Shown: positions 8,596-17,243, counted from the stretch's first letter. The stretch: DNA of 64,000 bases from Brevibacillus brevis (GCF_031583145.1 NZ_CP134050.1:2238501-2302500), one strand, 5' to 3'. Notes: generated by a model from the sequence alone, not told the origin. Numbers and translations: made by a program.

Positions 8596-9144
8596 GTGGA
8601 AAAATTGCAACCCACCGACGAAGCGGCCTTTGAAAAGCTCATGCGGGAATACGGGACGCGCGTGCTGCGGCTGGTTACCTTTCTGGTCAAGGACCGAAGT
8701 CTGGCGGAGGATCTCACGCAGGACGTATTCGTAAAAGTGTACCGAAATCTGCCCCGTTTTCGTGGACAGAGCAGTATCCATACGTGGATTTACCGGATTG
8801 CCGTCAACGAGTGCAAAGGCTATCTGCGCTCCTGGTCCTTTCGCAGAATCGTCCCTCGCGCCTGGATCAAGCGGGAAGGGGATGTCTCGACCGAACAGCT
8901 CGTGCTGCACCAGTCGGAGCGGGATGAACTGTTTTTTCAGGTGCAAAATCTTCCGCCGATGTATCGACAGGTGATTGTCCTCCATTATTATGCGGATCTG
9001 TCGATTGGCGAAGTCGCGCTTGTGCTGTCCGTGTCCGAGGGGACGGTCCGTACGCGGCTGCATCGAGCCCGGCAGCAGCTGAAAAAACAGATGGGAGAGG
9101 GGGAGGAATGGCAATGGACGAGCACAAGCGGATCGAGCAATTGA
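8596..9144 (+). CDS. ECF-family RNA polymerase sigma factor
   Basis: 182-aa extracytoplasmic-function sigma factor that redirects RNA polymerase to stress promoters. Region 2 spans about residues 10-75 (LAEDLTQDVFVKVYRNLPRF and the following TWIYRIAVNECKGYLR), and region 4 about 115-165 with the helix-turn-helix LSIGEVALVLSVSEGTVRTRLHRAR. Start is GTG 8596 after GGGAGGA. The next gene overlaps its end and encodes a membrane protein, the usual layout for a sigma/anti-sigma pair. It is of the SigW/SigX/SigV size class, but I cannot assign it to one of these. Confidence 0.9.
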   Translation: MEKLQPTDEAAFEKLMREYGTRVLRLVTFLVKDRSLAEDLTQDVFVKVYRNLPRFRGQSSIHTWIYRIAVNECKGYLRSWSFRRIVPRAWIKREGDVSTEQLVLHQSERDELFFQVQNLPPMYRQVIVLHYYADLSIGEVALVLSVSEGTVRTRLHRARQQLKKQMGEGEEWQWTSTSGSSN

Positions 9145-10106
9145 AGGAACGGGTCGATCAGACGGTATTTCGGAACGTCCATTTTACTCGCGCGATGGAG
9201 GAGCGAGTCCGCAGCAAAATATGCAGAAACACGGGATCGCTTGCGTGGCGGCAGCCCTTCGCTTTTACCGCGGCTCTCCTGCTGGTATTCGTTCTGCTTT
9301 GGAGTGCGTGGCCAGCAGGGAGCGACCCCGGTCAGGAGCAGGCAGCAAAGCCTTCTCATCCCGATCCTGGGCTGCTGCACGGAGGGACTCTGGAGGTGCC
9401 TGATCTGTGGCATCCTTCCCCCCGAACCGAGACCACGTTCGAAAACAAGCCATTCACCTACCTTGGCGAGCGGCCAGTGAGAATTTTGACCGATGAGAAC
9501 GGTTTTTACGAGGAACAGCAGCAGCGTATCATTTGGCTGATCGACGCCCCCCAAGCGTCCAAGGTGGAATTGGTTGCGTACGACAGCGGCGGAAGGCGGA
9601 TTGACCTTGGGACTTACCAATTGGGAGCCCCCTTGTACGATGCACAGGGACATTTTCCCTCAGGCATCGCCTTGCCTGATCCAGGCGTCTGGAAGCTGCA
9701 AGTCCTCGCAGACGGCAAGCATCTGGGGCAAGTGTTTGTACAGGTGCAGGCAGGCGTCTCACCAGCCAATCGGGAACTGGTGGAGCCGATCGTCCGCAAC
9801 TATCTGGAGACGGAAGGGACGAAGCTGGGGTGGCTCGGACATGATAGGGACGTGAATATCGAACTGCTTGGAGTGGAAGCCCCCGACGCAGCCTCCCGCA
9901 AAGTGTACGCCTGGGTGAAGGTCTTGAGCAAGGATCCGCGCCTTTCTTCGGGAGTCAGCGCCCCGATGGTCTTTGACATCGCCTACGACAGCAAGTCTTA
10001 CAACGTTACGGATATGCAAATGCCGCAGGACGGAAGTCTCTACCAAAGCAGTCTGCAAAAGCTGTTCCCGCCAAAGGTGCTGGAACGCATGAAATCCCAT
10101 GAATAG
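9114..10106 (+). CDS. Membrane-anchored putative anti-sigma factor
   Basis: About 330 residues with a charged cytoplasmic N-terminus of roughly 45 residues, one membrane helix near residues 46-64 (FTAALLLVFVLLWSAW) and a large extracellular part. The outer part has a beta-rich module ending in GVWKLQVLADGKHLGQVFVQV and a second module beginning ELVEPIVRNYLETEG. The topology and the overlap with the ECF sigma gene indicate an anti-sigma factor, by inference; no zinc anti-sigma motif (HxxxCxxC) is seen. ATG 9114 lies seven bases after GGAGG; ATG 9108 is only one base away from it and is less likely. A strong terminator follows. Confidence 0.7.
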   Translation: MDEHKRIEQLKERVDQTVFRNVHFTRAMEERVRSKICRNTGSLAWRQPFAFTAALLLVFVLLWSAWPAGSDPGQEQAAKPSHPDPGLLHGGTLEVPDLWHPSPRTETTFENKPFTYLGERPVRILTDENGFYEEQQQRIIWLIDAPQASKVELVAYDSGGRRIDLGTYQLGAPLYDAQGHFPSGIALPDPGVWKLQVLADGKHLGQVFVQVQAGVSPANRELVEPIVRNYLETEGTKLGWLGHDRDVNIELLGVEAPDAASRKVYAWVKVLSKDPRLSSGVSAPMVFDIAYDSKSYNVTDMQMPQDGSLYQSSLQKLFPPKVLERMKSHE

Positions 10107-10120
10107 GAGCGCAAGGATGA

Positions 10121-10153
10121 AAAAACGGACCGCATAAGAAGGTCCGTTTTTTT
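10121..10153 (+). terminator. Terminator of the ECF sigma operon
   Basis: AAAACGGACC (10122-10131), 9-nt loop, GGTCCGTTTT (10141-10150) followed by more T. Confidence 0.9.
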
Positions 10154-10235
10154 CGTCCAGACGTAAAATTTGGCCCCGATCCCGTTCTAGGTGCGTTCGC
10201 CATAGTTCGTAACCCTGTTGTATTGTCAGCGTTGA

Positions 10236-10865
10236 TCAAACGCCCCCCTGCTTGCCCGGCTTAACAGATACGGTGTCCCATACGCTCATCAGTTGAGTGA
10301 TGGCAGCGTCAATAGCCTCGTAGGGCACACCGTCCCGTGCTTGTGTCGAAATTCCTCTAAGAAATGTTTCAAATAATGTAACCAGCATGGGGATATCCGT
10401 TGATTCAGGCAACTCCCCATTGGATACGCCTCGTTCGATACAATCATTCAGCCAACCACGGACTCTTTCCCGTTCCTTAGCGAGCATCTCCCGTATGTGC
10501 TTTTGCTCGGGAGAACAGTTTACCGCGGACAAAACCAACAGACAGCCTAAAGGATGGGAGTTCTCTGTCTGAAAACGTGCCGTTCGCCGCAATCCCTGCT
10601 CGATGGCTGCTTTCGCTGCCAGACTGGAATCCCTGAAGCTTTCCGAAACATGTCCATAAGTAGATATATATCGATCCACCACTTCCCGAAATAACGCTTC
10701 CTTGGATTCGAACGCCGCGTAAAAACTGGCTGCTGATATATTCCCCATCGCCGCCCGCAGCTGAGCCAGTGAAGTGGATTCAAAGCCATATTCCCAGAAT
10801 AGGACCATGGCGGCGACAACGGCCTCGTCACGATTAAATGCGCGGGGGCGTCCTGTACGTGGCAT
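10236..10865 (-). CDS. TetR-family transcriptional regulator
   Basis: 209-aa DNA-binding repressor. The N-terminal helix-turn-helix lies in residues 10-55 (RDEAVVAAMVLFWEYGFE and then LRAAMGNISAASFYAAFESKEALF), followed by the all-helical ligand domain with FETFLRGISTQARDG near the end. Similar TetR proteins often control quinone, aldehyde or drug response genes. AAGGAGG lies nine bases before ATG 10865. It is divergent from the HxlR-family gene; a sigma-A promoter and a repeat that could be its own operator lie in the 168-base gap. The C-terminal domain does not reveal the ligand. Confidence 0.9.
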   Translation of the reverse strand: MPRTGRPRAFNRDEAVVAAMVLFWEYGFESTSLAQLRAAMGNISAASFYAAFESKEALFREVVDRYISTYGHVSESFRDSSLAAKAAIEQGLRRTARFQTENSHPLGCLLVLSAVNCSPEQKHIREMLAKERERVRGWLNDCIERGVSNGELPESTDIPMLVTLFETFLRGISTQARDGVPYEAIDAAITQLMSVWDTVSVKPGKQGGV

Positions 10866-10889
10866 ATGATGACCTCCTTACTTATTTTT

Positions 10890-10928
10890 ATACTATTCGA
10901 TCCAGAAGTCATTGACAAGGAAGTCTGG
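10890..10928 (-). promoter_or_regulatory. tetR promoter with overlapping candidate operator
   Basis: On the minus strand TTGTCA (10918-10913), a 17-base spacer and TAGTAT (10895-10890) form a sigma-A promoter for the TetR gene. The -35 box sits inside 10902-10928, a segment with outer inverted CCAGA/TCTGG and two inner direct copies of GAAGTC (10905-10910 and 10920-10925). This would suit autorepression; the operator is inference. Confidence 0.5.
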
Positions 10929-11033
10929 TTCAACATAATATGTGGAAAGATCGATCCATAATTCATTTCCAGTTTTAAAGAAGAACCAGATGCAATCTTT
11001 GCTTAATCCCACTGAAAGGGATGTGTTTAACTA

Positions 11034-11408
11034 TTGATCACCTTTAGAAACAAAACCTATCGCTGCACCTCGGAAATTGTAATGGGGTTAATCAGCGGGA
11101 AATGGAAAATATCGATTTTAAACCACCTAACCAAGGGCCCGGTACGATTTAATCAGCTTCAACGGCTGCTTCCCGACACGACTCAACGCATGCTTACGAT
11201 GCAGTTAAGAATGCTGGAAAGCGACGGGCTCATTATTCGCAGGGTTTATCCGGTCTCACCGCCTAAAGTGGAATATTGCTTGTCCGAGCTGGGCGAACAA
11301 ATGGCTCCGATGCTCATGATGTTATGCGAATTTGGCACCACCTATATCGAGAGCTTTCCCGATGAAGTATCGTATATCAATCATAAGCATGGCGAAGCAA
11401 AAACGTAG
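11034..11408 (+). CDS. HxlR/DUF24-family winged-helix regulator
   Basis: 124-aa regulator of the HxlR (YodB/HypR) family, which usually senses electrophiles, quinones or oxidants. The winged helix runs from about residue 15 (VMGLISGKWKISILNHLTKGPVRF) through FNQLQRLLPDTTQRMLTMQLR and the wing DGLIIRRVYP. One Cys is at about residue 10 (YRCTSEIV), the position of the redox Cys in this family, and others are CLSELG and MLCEFG. The start is TTG 11034; other in-frame starts are absent upstream. It faces the MFS exporter gene tail to tail and is divergent from the TetR gene. Confidence 0.88.
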   Translation: MITFRNKTYRCTSEIVMGLISGKWKISILNHLTKGPVRFNQLQRLLPDTTQRMLTMQLRMLESDGLIIRRVYPVSPPKVEYCLSELGEQMAPMLMMLCEFGTTYIESFPDEVSYINHKHGEAKT

Positions 11409-11477
11409 TTCTGCGCGGATCGATGTTTACCGGTTCACGCCTTCTCCGCTTGAGTCGATCCAGATACGAAGACTTTT

Positions 11478-11504
11478 AAGAGGTACCCAGGAAGGGTACC
11501 TCTT
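11478..11504. terminator. Inverted repeat between the HxlR and MFS genes
   Basis: AAGAGGTACCC (11478-11488), 5-nt loop, GGGTACCTCTT (11494-11504): a perfect 11-bp stem between convergent genes. The T tracts on either side are short, so termination is likely but not certain in both directions. Confidence 0.55.
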
Positions 11505-11508
11505 ATCT

Positions 11509-12747
11509 TCATATCGCGGAACCACAAGCTTCCTTCGTCGTTTTGCCGCGCAGCTGATCCTCCTCTTTATATGCGTTGCGAGCTCCTCGTCGCTCGAAAC
11601 GATCGTTGATGAAAGCCAGCAAAGCTGCCAAAATGGCAACGATTCCCCCGGACCAGGAAAGATCGATGAGCTCTATATTTGCCGTGACAAAGCCTCCCAA
11701 AGTGGATCCAATCGCAATTCCGACATTGATGGATACGGAGGTTAAAGACGAAGCCAAGTCTCTGGCTTCCGGTACATGTTGATCGGCCCAATCAATGAAG
11801 TAAAGCTGCATCGTGGAGTTCATGAGATAAACGACGAGAGCAATGAAAGAGATGCTTACCAATCCCCCGACCATCGAGCCTGTGGAAACATAAAGCGACG
11901 CGAGAATGACGGCTTGAGCCAGGAATACATACGGAATCTTTCCAAGCCCGTTGCGAGCAGCCAGCTTTCCTCCGATTAACGTGCTAAAGATAGATACGAC
12001 GCCATACAGCAAAAAGACGAGGCTAATATACCGTGCCGGAACAAAAAGCACGTCTTGGAGCAGAGGGGTTAAATACGTATAGACGCTATAAGTTGCTCCA
12101 ATGCTTAAAGCAGGAATAAAGAAAGCAATCACAATTCTGGGATAGGCGAATAATTTGATTTGTTTCTTGAGTGAACTCCGAGCTCCCTGTAGCCCCCTAG
12201 GGATGGTCGCGGCGCTTGCCACGAGTGAAACGACTCCCAATAGCGTAGTAAACCAATAGGACATATGCCAACCGCCCCATTGCCCGATGTAAGTCCCCAG
12301 GGGTACGCCGAGAACGCTAGCCACGGTAAAACCCGTAAAGATGATGGAGATCACCGGCCCCCTTTTGTCGAGAGGCATCGTCTCGCTGGCAACTGCCATC
12401 GCGAGTGCAATCAACACGCCGGTAACCACGGCCGTAATGATCCTGGACACTAGAAGCAAACCGTAAGATCCGGATAGGGCAGTGATCATATTTCCTATAA
12501 TAAATACCACGATCAAAGCAAGGATGAGCGGGTACTTGGAGAATCGACTGAACAACGCCGTGAAGATGGGTGTTCCTATTGCAAAAGATAGGGCAAAAGC
12601 CGATATCAGGGACCCTGCCACCGATATGGCGATCTTCATGTCCGTGGCCACTTCGGTTAATAATCCGACCATCACGAATTCACTTGTTCCCAGGACAAAG
12701 GTCAATAAAAATAAATTCAATGTTAGAAGCTTTTGTTGCCTAGTCAA
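11509..12747 (-). CDS. MFS exporter, DHA1 (AraJ/YdhP-like) family
   Basis: 412-aa major facilitator with about 12 membrane helices, expected to export drugs, sugars or metabolites by proton antiport. The start FLLTFVLGTSEFVMVGLL is typical of the AraJ/SotB/YdhP group, and the fifth-helix region has VASVLGVPLGTYIGQWGGWH, the DHA1 export motif. The start is TTG 12747 with AAGGAGGAAGGAAA just before it. The leader contains a possible 16-codon reading frame and two alternative hairpins (12760-12834). TetR and HxlR genes lie close by and may control it; the substrate is unknown. Confidence 0.88.
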   Translation of the reverse strand: MTRQQKLLTLNLFLLTFVLGTSEFVMVGLLTEVATDMKIAISVAGSLISAFALSFAIGTPIFTALFSRFSKYPLILALIVVFIIGNMITALSGSYGLLLVSRIITAVVTGVLIALAMAVASETMPLDKRGPVISIIFTGFTVASVLGVPLGTYIGQWGGWHMSYWFTTLLGVVSLVASAATIPRGLQGARSSLKKQIKLFAYPRIVIAFFIPALSIGATYSVYTYLTPLLQDVLFVPARYISLVFLLYGVVSIFSTLIGGKLAARNGLGKIPYVFLAQAVILASLYVSTGSMVGGLVSISFIALVVYLMNSTMQLYFIDWADQHVPEARDLASSLTSVSINVGIAIGSTLGGFVTANIELIDLSWSGGIVAILAALLAFINDRFERRGARNAYKEEDQLRGKTTKEACGSAI

Positions 12748-12759
12748 TTTCCTTCCTCC

Positions 12760-12834
12760 TTATTCAGATGGACTGAGCCCCGTTGGCGATTTGACGGCAA
12801 TCGCCATCATTTGAAAGCCTTGCCGTCAAATCGT
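12760..12834 (-). promoter_or_regulatory. Attenuator-like leader of the MFS gene
   Basis: Two mutually exclusive hairpins can form in the RNA. The long one pairs 12820-12833 with 12787-12800 (14 perfect pairs). The short one pairs GGCGATT (12805-12799) with AATCGCC (12791-12785). A short frame, ATG 12810 to TAA 12760-12762 (MMAIAVKSPTGLSPSE), runs through the shared arm and stops directly at the AAGGAGG of the MFS gene. Translation of this peptide could choose between the folds; there is no T tract, so control would be translational. Confidence 0.4.
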
Positions 12835-12855
12835 ACGCCACATTTGCCTAAAGCC

Positions 12856-14280
12856 TTACAGCACCAAAAATTGCGTTCCGAAGCCCTTGCCGGAAACATA
12901 AGCCGCTTCCAGCTCCTCCTTATCCCCTTTGTCCAATAAAACCACATTTTCGGGATACAGCTTCCCTAGCAAAGCCCATTGCACGAGTTCATTTCCGTTG
13001 GTAGGAATGAAATGAATTTCATCGGGATTCGTCACCAATCCAGCGTGCGAGAGAATGTCTATCGCCCGGTGCGAACTGATGGAGGTCCGCTTCGTTAAGG
13101 CGTCACCGGCATTGTCGTTCCCATGCGGCCGATATAAAAAGCGATGTCCCCTAAAGAGCTGGCCGAGATCTACCGTGAATTCACGCCCTTCCATCTCTAG
13201 GCTGAATCGCAGTGTCGTTCGATCGGAATCTGCATTCGGCAGCAAGCGGGCGATGGATGGTCCATCGTAATGCTCTCTGGAAACAGGAAGCGTGTCTTCA
13301 TTCACCGTTGTACCCTTTCCGGCCTCGTTACGCGGCGCCGCATAATAATCGTCATATTCATAATCGAATGAGATCGCGGCCAAGTCTCGGGTTTCTTCTG
13401 TCTGTACTGTTTGTACGGGATGCCATTTCAGAAGATACCGCGCCGCCGTCCCGGCCGACTCTCCCAAGCCAGCCGGCAATACGGTTCCCAGACGATATTG
13501 AAAGCCGTAACCGGTTTTCGTTAACCCCGAGTTGACCACACTTTGTGCATACTGGACGATCGCTTTGTGAGTCAACTTCTTCCCAAGCAATTGAGTTAAA
13601 AATATCTCCCGGGCAGGCTCTAGAAAACGCAGCCCTTTGAACTCTGTATGTTCCTTGATTTCAAAGGGAACTTCCTCCCAATTGGCGAACGGAAGCAAGG
13701 CATCCCGCAGCAAAACGAACTGGTGCAGGTATTCGTTATACAGCTGCATGATCCTTGGTCCGCCCAATGGTCCCCAAACCAGTCTGGTAGCCTCCGGGAT
13801 CAGGGGATGACCATAACAATGGCTTCGAAATTCCAGTGCTCCCAGCGTTTCTGCCCCATACGTAGTGAGCGCTCTTTTCTCGGCATTGATCTCCCGGGCC
13901 CAGATTACCAATTGTTCGCCAATACGAACCGCCTGAGATGTTAGCTCGGCGCCTGCCTTATCTTTTAAAGCCAATGGCCCAAGCGGAAGGGATGCGTGTT
14001 GTCCAGATATCGCCAAATTGGCCTGGAGGCTGTCCAAGAGCACCGCAGGATCGCCATTTACCGGTTCGCCAAGCTGAACCAACATCGCTTCCAGCAGCTT
14101 ATCGAGCTCCATGACGACCTCTTTGGCCCGATATACACCGGCAGGCAAATTCCAATCCAAGGCCGCGTTTTCGCCTGGTCTGATGGAGTCACCTGAATAT
14201 TTGCCAATGAGAGGCTCAATAGCAATAGCCATCCCCCATGCGATACGCTTATCTTTCAAAGCAAGTTGATATTCCTGCAT
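12856..14280 (-). CDS. Uncharacterised 474-aa protein
   Basis: I do not recognise this protein. It has no signal peptide or membrane helix and looks like a soluble enzyme or scaffold: a helical N-terminal half (AKEVVMELDKLLEAMLVQLGE; LVIWAREINAEKR), a middle with LVWGPLGGPRIMQLYNEYLHQF, a low-complexity acidic and Tyr-rich patch (DYEYDDYYA, about 324-332), and a C-terminal part with GHRFLYRPHGND and TKRTSISSHRAIDIL. ATG 14280 follows GAGGTG at seven bases; GTG 14295 would add five residues without a ribosome site. It is co-directional with the MFS gene 108 bases downstream. The surrounding block carries two regulators, so a stress or resistance role is possible but unsupported. Confidence 0.75.
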   Translation of the reverse strand: MQEYQLALKDKRIAWGMAIAIEPLIGKYSGDSIRPGENAALDWNLPAGVYRAKEVVMELDKLLEAMLVQLGEPVNGDPAVLLDSLQANLAISGQHASLPLGPLALKDKAGAELTSQAVRIGEQLVIWAREINAEKRALTTYGAETLGALEFRSHCYGHPLIPEATRLVWGPLGGPRIMQLYNEYLHQFVLLRDALLPFANWEEVPFEIKEHTEFKGLRFLEPAREIFLTQLLGKKLTHKAIVQYAQSVVNSGLTKTGYGFQYRLGTVLPAGLGESAGTAARYLLKWHPVQTVQTEETRDLAAISFDYEYDDYYAAPRNEAGKGTTVNEDTLPVSREHYDGPSIARLLPNADSDRTTLRFSLEMEGREFTVDLGQLFRGHRFLYRPHGNDNAGDALTKRTSISSHRAIDILSHAGLVTNPDEIHFIPTNGNELVQWALLGKLYPENVVLLDKGDKEELEAAYVSGKGFGTQFLVL

Positions 14281-14747
14281 ACTTTCGCACCTCACCTATG
14301 AGTTTATTTAAACGAACGCCCACCAGCGAAATCTGGATCGATCGTTCTGTTTGTTAAGTTATCAGGTTGCCCTGCGCTTGAGTAGTACGCACTTTTTTGT
14401 ATGATCCAATCATTTTTGTGCGGTAGGATAAATTTTGATACTAGGATTGATGGGGAGTCATCAGAGATCGTCGGCAGGTGAAGATCCCTGATGAAAGGTG
14501 GCAGCATGCAGCAAAAGGGGGAAAGCGGTCAAAAAAGAAGCGTACGACCAATTCCGCGTTGGAATTCGGAGATGACGGCCGGGAATTCCCACCACTTTCA
14601 GTCTCAAAAGAAAACAGGCTATCCGCTTTTACAGATAACCTGTTTAGAGCTGTCGTCATCCATCCGTCCGAATCGGACAAATCGATCAAGCGCGCGATAT
14701 CCTGTTCGGCCAATGCTTCGCTGCGGGTAGCGGGCCCTCTAGACTTT
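14281..14747. other. 467-base intergenic stretch
   Basis: It holds a minus-strand terminator (14603-14645), a 35-bp segment bounded by CGCAC (14388-14392) and GTGCG (14418-14422) around a T-rich interior with ATGAT/ATCAT, and presumably the promoter of the 474-aa gene. Short open frames on both strands lack ribosome sites and resemble nothing, so I call none of them. No tRNA-like fold was seen. Confidence 0.5.
14603..14645 (-). terminator. Minus-strand terminator downstream of the HIT gene
   Basis: A 12-bp stem with one mismatch (14634-14645 with 14612-14623, 10-nt loop) is followed on the minus strand by TTTTCTTTTG. It would end the HIT-protein transcript about 100 bases after its stop codon. 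Confidence 0.65.
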
Positions 14748-15200
14748 TCATGATTTTCCCTCAGAGGTTAGCTGCCGGATGGCGTGTACGATCTTCCGGC
14801 CCGTTTCGGCGAGCCTTTCCCCGGCTTTATGCTCGAAAACAGGCTCGCTCCAGGTGAAGCCATCGCCCTCGTAGCGGGGAATAACGTGCAAATGGAAATG
14901 GCCGAGCTCGTTAAACACGCCGCCATTCTGACAAATGGTAATGCCGTCGGGTTTGTACAGATCCTGAATCGCTTTGGAAACGATAGCGGCGGCTTCGGTT
15001 ATGGCTTGCGAAGTTTGCGGGTCCAGCTCCGTCCATTCCCGCAAATGGCGTTTGGGGAGGATCAAAGTATGCCCTTCTTGAAAGGGCTCGATGTCCAGAA
15101 TACAGGTGACCGATTTGGTTTCATAGATGATGTGCACAGGATCGATGGCCAGTGCCAGGCGGCAGCCGAGACATTCGATCGGGTTTTGGTTCTGACACAT
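14748..15200 (-). CDS. HIT-family nucleotide hydrolase with Cys-bearing N-terminus
   Basis: 150-aa member of the histidine-triad superfamily, which hydrolyses nucleoside phosphoramidates or dinucleotides. The triad is H101-F-H103-L-H105 followed by VIPRY; GHTLILPKRH is at about 43-52. The N-terminus has Cys2, Cys10 and Cys13 in MCQNQNPIECLGC, which could bind a metal; such an extension is absent from the second HIT protein in this window (35448-35780). ATG 15200 follows GAGGAGG at eight bases. It is transcribed away from lepA and appears monocistronic. The physiological substrate is unknown. Confidence 0.88.
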   Translation of the reverse strand: MCQNQNPIECLGCRLALAIDPVHIIYETKSVTCILDIEPFQEGHTLILPKRHLREWTELDPQTSQAITEAAAIVSKAIQDLYKPDGITICQNGGVFNELGHFHLHVIPRYEGDGFTWSEPVFEHKAGERLAETGRKIVHAIRQLTSEGKS

Positions 15201-15340
15201 GCACTTCGCCTCCTCTTTCTACGGACAATCTCAACCGATTGTCCGCTCCATTCTCCCACTGTATCACAGGAAATGAATGGTAACGAGGCAAAAAGCGGCG
15301 AATGCCCGCTTCTCTTTGGTTGCGTCATATATCCAGCCTT

Positions 15341-15349
15341 TGATATAAT
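15341..15349 (+). promoter_or_regulatory. Extended -10 promoter before lepA
   Basis: TG-A-TATAAT (15341-15349) is a perfect extended -10 element 76 bases before the lepA start. The -35 region at 15321-15326 (TGCGTC) is poor, as is common with extended -10 promoters. Confidence 0.6.
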
Positions 15350-15424
15350 TACCGTTAGTGTATTTTTTGCGACCGCAGTCCGAAGATGTATGATTGGATT
15401 CGCGTGGGAGGGAACGAACAACAC

Positions 15425-17242
15425 ATGGATCGCCGTGAAAGACAGAAAAGGATTCGCAATTTTTCCATCATCGCCCACATCGACCACGGGAAGTCCACGC
15501 TGGCTGACCGTATTTTGGAATTGACCGGTGCGCTTTCTGCACGGGAGATGGAAGCCCAGTTTCTAGACACGATGGAGCTGGAAAAAGAGCGCGGCATTAC
15601 GATCAAGCTGAATGCCGTGCGTTTGAACTATAAAGCGGACAACGGGGAGGAGTACATCCTCCATCTGATCGACACCCCGGGACACGTCGACTTTACGTAC
15701 GAAGTGTCCCGCAGCCTTGCTGCCTGCGAAGGGGCGATCCTGGTCGTGGACGCAGCGCAGGGGATTGAAGCCCAGACGCTGGCAAACGTCTACCTGGCCT
15801 TGGACAACAACCTGGAAATCATTCCGGTCATCAACAAGATCGACCTGCCAAGTGCGGAGCCGGAACGCGTCAAGCAAGAAGTGGAGGACGTCATCGGCCT
15901 GGACGCCAGCGATGCCGTGCTGACTTCGGCGAAAGCGGGGATCGGGATCAAGGATGTGCTGGAAGCCGTGGTGCAGAAGGTTCCTGCACCGGAAGGGGAT
16001 CCGGATGCGCCGCTGCAGGCGTTGATCTTCGACTCGTACTTCGATGCCTACCGCGGGGTGATCGCTTCCATTCGCGTCCTGAACGGAACGCTGCGAAAAG
16101 GCATGAAAATCAAGATGATGGCGACCGGCAAGTCGTTCGAGGTGACGGAGATCGGTACATCCACACCGCGCCAGACGCCGGTGGATGAGCTGACAGTCGG
16201 GGATGTAGGCTACGTGGCCGCATCCATCAAGACGGTGGGGGATACGCGCGTCGGGGACACCATTACCGATGCCAGCCGTCCCGCAGCCGAGCCGCTGCCA
16301 GGGTACCGCAAGATCAACCCGATGGTGTTCTGCGGTTTGTATCCAATCGAAACGAATGAGTACAACGATTTGCGCGAGGCACTGGAAAAGCTGCAGCTAA
16401 ACGACGCTTCTCTGCAGTTCGAGCCCGAGACGTCGCAGGCGCTCGGCTTTGGCTTCCGCTGCGGGTTCCTCGGCCTGCTGCACATGGAAATCATCCAGGA
16501 GCGTATCGAGCGCGAGTTCAACATCAACCTGATCACGACCGCGCCGAGCGTGATCTACCGCATCACCCAGACGAACGGCGAAGTGTACGAGATCGACAAT
16601 CCGTCCAAGATGCCGGAAGTGCAAAAGATCGAAATGATCGAAGAGCCGTACGTGACAGCGACCATCATGGTGCCGAAGGAGTACGTCGGCGACGTCATGC
16701 AGCTTTGCCAGGGCAAGCGCGGCGACTTCCTCGACATGCAGTACATGGGCGAGAACCGCGTGCAGCTCAAGTACGACATGCCGCTCTCCGAGATCGTCTA
16801 CGACTTTTTTGATCTGCTCAAGTCCGGTACGCGAGGCTACGCTTCGTTCGACTACGAGCTGGGAGGATATAAGCCATCCAAGCTGGTGAAGATGGACATT
16901 CTCCTGAACGGAGAGATGGTGGACGCCCTTTCCTTCATCGTGCACAAGGATTCGGCCTACGCACGCGGGAAAGTCATCTGCGAAAAGCTGAAAGAGCTCA
17001 TTCCGCGCCAGCAATTCGAGGTGCCGATCCAGGCGACCATCGGACACAAAGTGGTCGCCCGCGAGACGATCAGCGCCCTGCGGAAAAACGTACTGGCCAA
17101 GTGCTACGGTGGGGACATTTCGCGGAAACGCAAGCTGCTCGAAAAGCAAAAAGAAGGGAAAAAGCGCATGAAATCTGTCGGCTCCGTCGAGGTGCCACAG
17201 GAAGCCTTCATGGCTGTTCTGCGCATGGACGATAAGAAGTAG
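15425..17242 (+). CDS. lepA: Elongation factor 4 (LepA)
   Basis: 605-aa ribosome-bound GTPase that back-translocates or remodels stalled ribosomes. G1 AHIDHGKST begins about residue 18, then the G2/switch [10 protein letters not shown]3 DTPGH and G4 NKID; domain II and the EF-G-like domains follow, and the LepA-specific C-terminal domain contains [19 protein letters not shown], a lineage hallmark. The length matches the family. Start ATG 15425 ([13 protein letters not shown]) is the family start and follows GGGAGG at 12 bases; an upstream in-frame ATG at 15386 would add an unconserved 13-residue extension. A weak terminator separates it from hemW. Confidence 0.97.
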   Translation: MDRRERQKRIRNFSIIAHIDHGKSTLADRILELTGALSAREMEAQFLDTMELEKERGITIKLNAVRLNYKADNGEEYILHLIDTPGHVDFTYEVSRSLAACEGAILVVDAAQGIEAQTLANVYLALDNNLEIIPVINKIDLPSAEPERVKQEVEDVIGLDASDAVLTSAKAGIGIKDVLEAVVQKVPAPEGDPDAPLQALIFDSYFDAYRGVIASIRVLNGTLRKGMKIKMMATGKSFEVTEIGTSTPRQTPVDELTVGDVGYVAASIKTVGDTRVGDTITDASRPAAEPLPGYRKINPMVFCGLYPIETNEYNDLREALEKLQLNDASLQFEPETSQALGFGFRCGFLGLLHMEIIQERIEREFNINLITTAPSVIYRITQTNGEVYEIDNPSKMPEVQKIEMIEEPYVTATIMVPKEYVGDVMQLCQGKRGDFLDMQYMGENRVQLKYDMPLSEIVYDFFDLLKSGTRGYASFDYELGGYKPSKLVKMDILLNGEMVDALSFIVHKDSAYARGKVICEKLKELIPRQQFEVPIQATIGHKVVARETISALRKNVLAKCYGGDISRKRKLLEKQKEGKKRMKSVGSVEVPQEAFMAVLRMDDKK

Positions 17243-17243
17243 G

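Noticed and set aside
14388..14422. CGCAC...GTGCG around a T-rich interior, possible operator
   Set aside because: The arms are only five bases and the interior does not pair, so it may be chance; recorded only as part of the gap.
14491..14730. Short plus-strand frame (79 codons) in the gap before the HIT gene
   Set aside because: No family resemblance and it runs through a minus-strand terminator.
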